Shown here: piece after piece, positions 5,986 through 6,969 of the stretch
How positions within the stretch are numbered: position 1 is the stretch's first letter
Layout: the number at the start of each line of letters is the position of its first letter
DNA from: CAZJUP01 sp964549275
GTDB taxonomy: Bacteria > Fidelibacterota > Marinisomatia > Marinisomatales > TCS55
Assembly: GCA_964549275.1 (NCBI GenBank)
Contig: CAZJUP010000034.1
Span: 1-6,969, forward strand
Reading direction: 5' to 3'
DNA: 6,969 bases
Program-made: the position numbers and the translations under genes
Notes under the pieces: model-generated
What the model was told of the DNA's origin: nothing
Database searches by the model: none
The model's input: only the letters and a program-made list of their open reading frames with translations

Positions 5986-6237
5986 TTATCCTGTCATATG
6001 ACAAACCGGACATCTACATGTCTGTCTATGCTCTTTTGTAAGAGAAAAACATATTTGACATCTACAAGAATCATAATGTTTTCCACCTGATTTTTTACAA
6101 CTTGTGCAAATACAGTTCGAGTAATGTTCTCCTCCACGGCCCTTACAAATTGGGCAAATACAATACACACGATGCTCCCCACCGAATTTATGTTTTTGTT
6201 TTTCTTTTTTTTCTACATCAAGTTTGGTTTTTAACAT
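5986..6237 (-). CDS. Small Cys/His-repeat, probably zinc-binding protein of unknown function
   Basis: I do not recognise this 83-residue protein. A basic, Lys-rich start (1-18) is followed by four copies of H-x3-C-x-C-x2-C at an exact 16-residue period: His at 22, 38, 54 and 70; Cys at 26, 42, 58 and 74; at 28, 44, 60 and 76; and at 31, 47, 63 and 79. The linker in the first units is rich in glycine (GGEHY, GGKHY). Three Cys and one His per unit suggest one Zn ion each, or another metal, but this is inference. There is no signal peptide or membrane segment, so it should be cytoplasmic. The ATG at 6237 has a good AGGAGA ribosome binding site nine bases upstream. The gene lies between purM and the RM gene, on the same strand and AT-rich like the latter. 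It may accompany the RM enzyme or be an unrelated passenger. Confidence 0.8.
   Translation of the reverse strand: MLKTKLDVEKKEKQKHKFGGEHRVYCICPICKGRGGEHYSNCICTSCKKSGGKHYDSCRCQICFSLTKEHRQTCRCPVCHMTG
6001..6174 (-). repeat. Four tandem 16-codon (48-base) units inside the Cys/His-repeat gene
   Basis: The span from His22 to Cys79 contains four H-x3-C-x-C-x2-C units separated by six-residue linkers. Metal-ligand residues keep a perfect period, while linker residues vary (KGRGGE, KKSGGK, FSLTKE), so the repeat is held by protein function rather than being a fresh DNA duplication. Confidence 0.85.
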
Positions 6238-6246
6238 AATTGTCTA

Positions 6247-6252
6247 TCTCCT
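6247..6252 (-). promoter_or_regulatory. Ribosome binding site of the Cys/His-repeat gene
   Basis: The minus strand reads AGGAGA with nine bases before the ATG at 6237. It decides the start and is the strongest such site in the cargo region. Confidence 0.65.
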
Positions 6253-6310
6253 ATTTTTATATAAAATCCATTTCGCAATCTACAAACATAATAATTTCGA
6301 ATTTGCTATT

Positions 6311-6336
6311 CCGTGAACGCACGAACACATAAACAC
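6311..6336 (-). repeat. Possible second intergenic repeat type after purM
   Basis: The 112-base gap between purM and the Cys-rich gene (6238-6349) contains, on the minus strand, TGTTCGTGCGTTCACGG, with an approximate 8-base rhythm (TTTATGTG, TTCGTGCG, TTCACGGA). It resembles in style, not in sequence, the CTCTGTG repeats. Only one copy is visible here, so calling it a repeat is inference. I see no clear terminator or confident promoter in this gap. Confidence 0.3.
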
Positions 6337-6349
6337 TCTTATATCTTTT

Positions 6350-6969
6350 TTAAACAATGTTGACCCCTTCACCGGAAACAACCGTTCCAATCTCATATAC
6401 AGGTGTTAATTCGCTTAAAACATCTTTTACTAAATTCACATCATTTTCATCCACGATAAAGACCATGCCGATACCCATATTAAACGCACGGGCCATTTCA
6501 TCTTCATCCACATTGCCGATGGATTGCATTACATCAAATACAGGAAGGGAAGGCCATGACCCTTTTTGAATTTCCACACCGCAAGCATCGGGCAAAATCC
6601 GGGGAATGTTTTCCACCAATCCGCCACCAGTAATATGGGCGATGCCCTTGATGTCAATCCCAGCATCCAATGTCGAAAAAACATGGTTCGTATAATTGAT
6701 GTGCGGTTCAAGCAGAGTGAGCCCAACGGATTTTTCCAATTCGGGGATGGTATCATTCACATCATATCCGCCAATTTCAAAAAAGAGTTTTCGTGCAAAT
6801 GAATAACCGTTGGTGTGCAATCCATTGGACGGAAGTCCCAACACCACGTGCCCCAGCTGAATATTTTCGCCCGTAATAATTTTATCTTTTTCCACCACGC
6901 CGGTGATGACGCCCACCAGGTCGTGTTCTCCCGGTAAATAGGTGTCGGGCATTTCTGCTGTTTCACCAC
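6350..6969 (-). CDS. purM: Phosphoribosylformylglycinamidine cyclo-ligase (AIR synthase), C-terminal part
   Basis: PurM closes FGAM to AIR with ATP in the cytoplasm, feeding PurE. The frame is open to the right edge of the window, where GETAEMP of the conserved GGETAEMP block is read, so the N-terminal third or so is missing; about 205 residues are visible of a usual 330-345. Further family blocks follow in order: GLPSNGLHTNGYS, HITGGGLVENIP, FNMGIGMVFIV and the closing IGTVVSGEGVNIV. The end is at a normal place for the family (TAA at 6352-6350), so the gene looks intact on this side. An ATG at 6952 is an internal methionine within GETAEMP, not the start. The next purine gene, purQ, begins 3.5 kb later, after the Cys-rich and RM genes, which appear to interrupt a pur cluster. 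Confidence 0.96.
   Translation of the reverse strand, partial: GETAEMPDTYLPGEHDLVGVITGVVEKDKIITGENIQLGHVVLGLPSNGLHTNGYSFARKLFFEIGGYDVNDTIPELEKSVGLTLLEPHINYTNHVFSTLDAGIDIKGIAHITGGGLVENIPRILPDACGVEIQKGSWPSLPVFDVMQSIGNVDEDEMARAFNMGIGMVFIVDENDVNLVKDVLSELTPVYEIGTVVSGEGVNIV

Noticed and set aside
5992..6003. 12-base palindrome TGTCATATGACA as an operator
   Set aside because: It is perfect but lies within the last codons of the Cys-rich gene, occurs once, and has no promoter next to it on the gene-bearing strand.
5994..6182. Alternative minus-strand frame inside the Cys/His-repeat gene
   Set aside because: It lacks the ordered Cys/His pattern and a ribosome binding site; the periodic frame is clearly the real one.

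Overview
The window looks like part of a bacterial de novo purine biosynthesis operon, read entirely from the minus strand, with a restriction-modification (RM) module in its middle. In transcription order (right to left) it holds: the C-terminal part of purM (AIR synthase); a small gene for an 83-residue Cys/His-repeat protein; a large RM gene split by one in-frame TAA; a fused purQ with two PurS-like domains; purC (SAICAR synthase); purE (AIR carboxylase, class II type); and the first codons of one more gene that leaves the window at base 1.

The purine enzymes cover consecutive steps. PurQ/PurS (with a PurL not in this window) make FGAM, PurM turns FGAM into AIR, PurE carboxylates AIR to CAIR, and PurC adds aspartate to give SAICAR. 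Two features are unusual. PurQ carries about 145 extra C-terminal residues that read as two consecutive PurS-like domains, so glutaminase and PurS pair sit on one chain. PurE has the SAHK, AGRSN and CPP signatures of the class II enzyme (animals, Treponema), which uses CO2 directly and needs no PurK.

The cargo between purM and purQ (about 2835-6237) is visibly AT-richer. By eye, 18 of 60 bases are G/C at 3661-3720 against 28 of 60 at 661-720 in purC. It encodes a single-chain nuclease-methyltransferase-specificity protein related to type IIG/type ISP enzymes, broken by a TAA where the family has a CAA glutamine codon, plus the Cys/His-repeat protein, whose H-x3-C-x-C-x2-C unit recurs four times at exactly 16 residues.

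A short dispersed repeat, CTCTGTG-NN-CTCTGTGGC, occurs four times, always at gene edges: after purE, before purE, over the purC stop, and over the junction of the RM stop and the purQ start. All four copies point into the adjacent purine gene, so purE and the purQ-purC block are each bracketed by inward-facing copies.

Taxonomy cannot be fixed from this. The class II PurE, the long SAICAR synthase form, moderate GC and this repeat style suggest an uncultivated bacterium near the Bacteroidota/Marinimicrobia (FCB) side, or possibly a spirochaete-like lineage; this is inference with low confidence. No RNA genes, CRISPR arrays, transposases or convincing terminators were seen, and no gene-free stretch exceeds about 115 bases.
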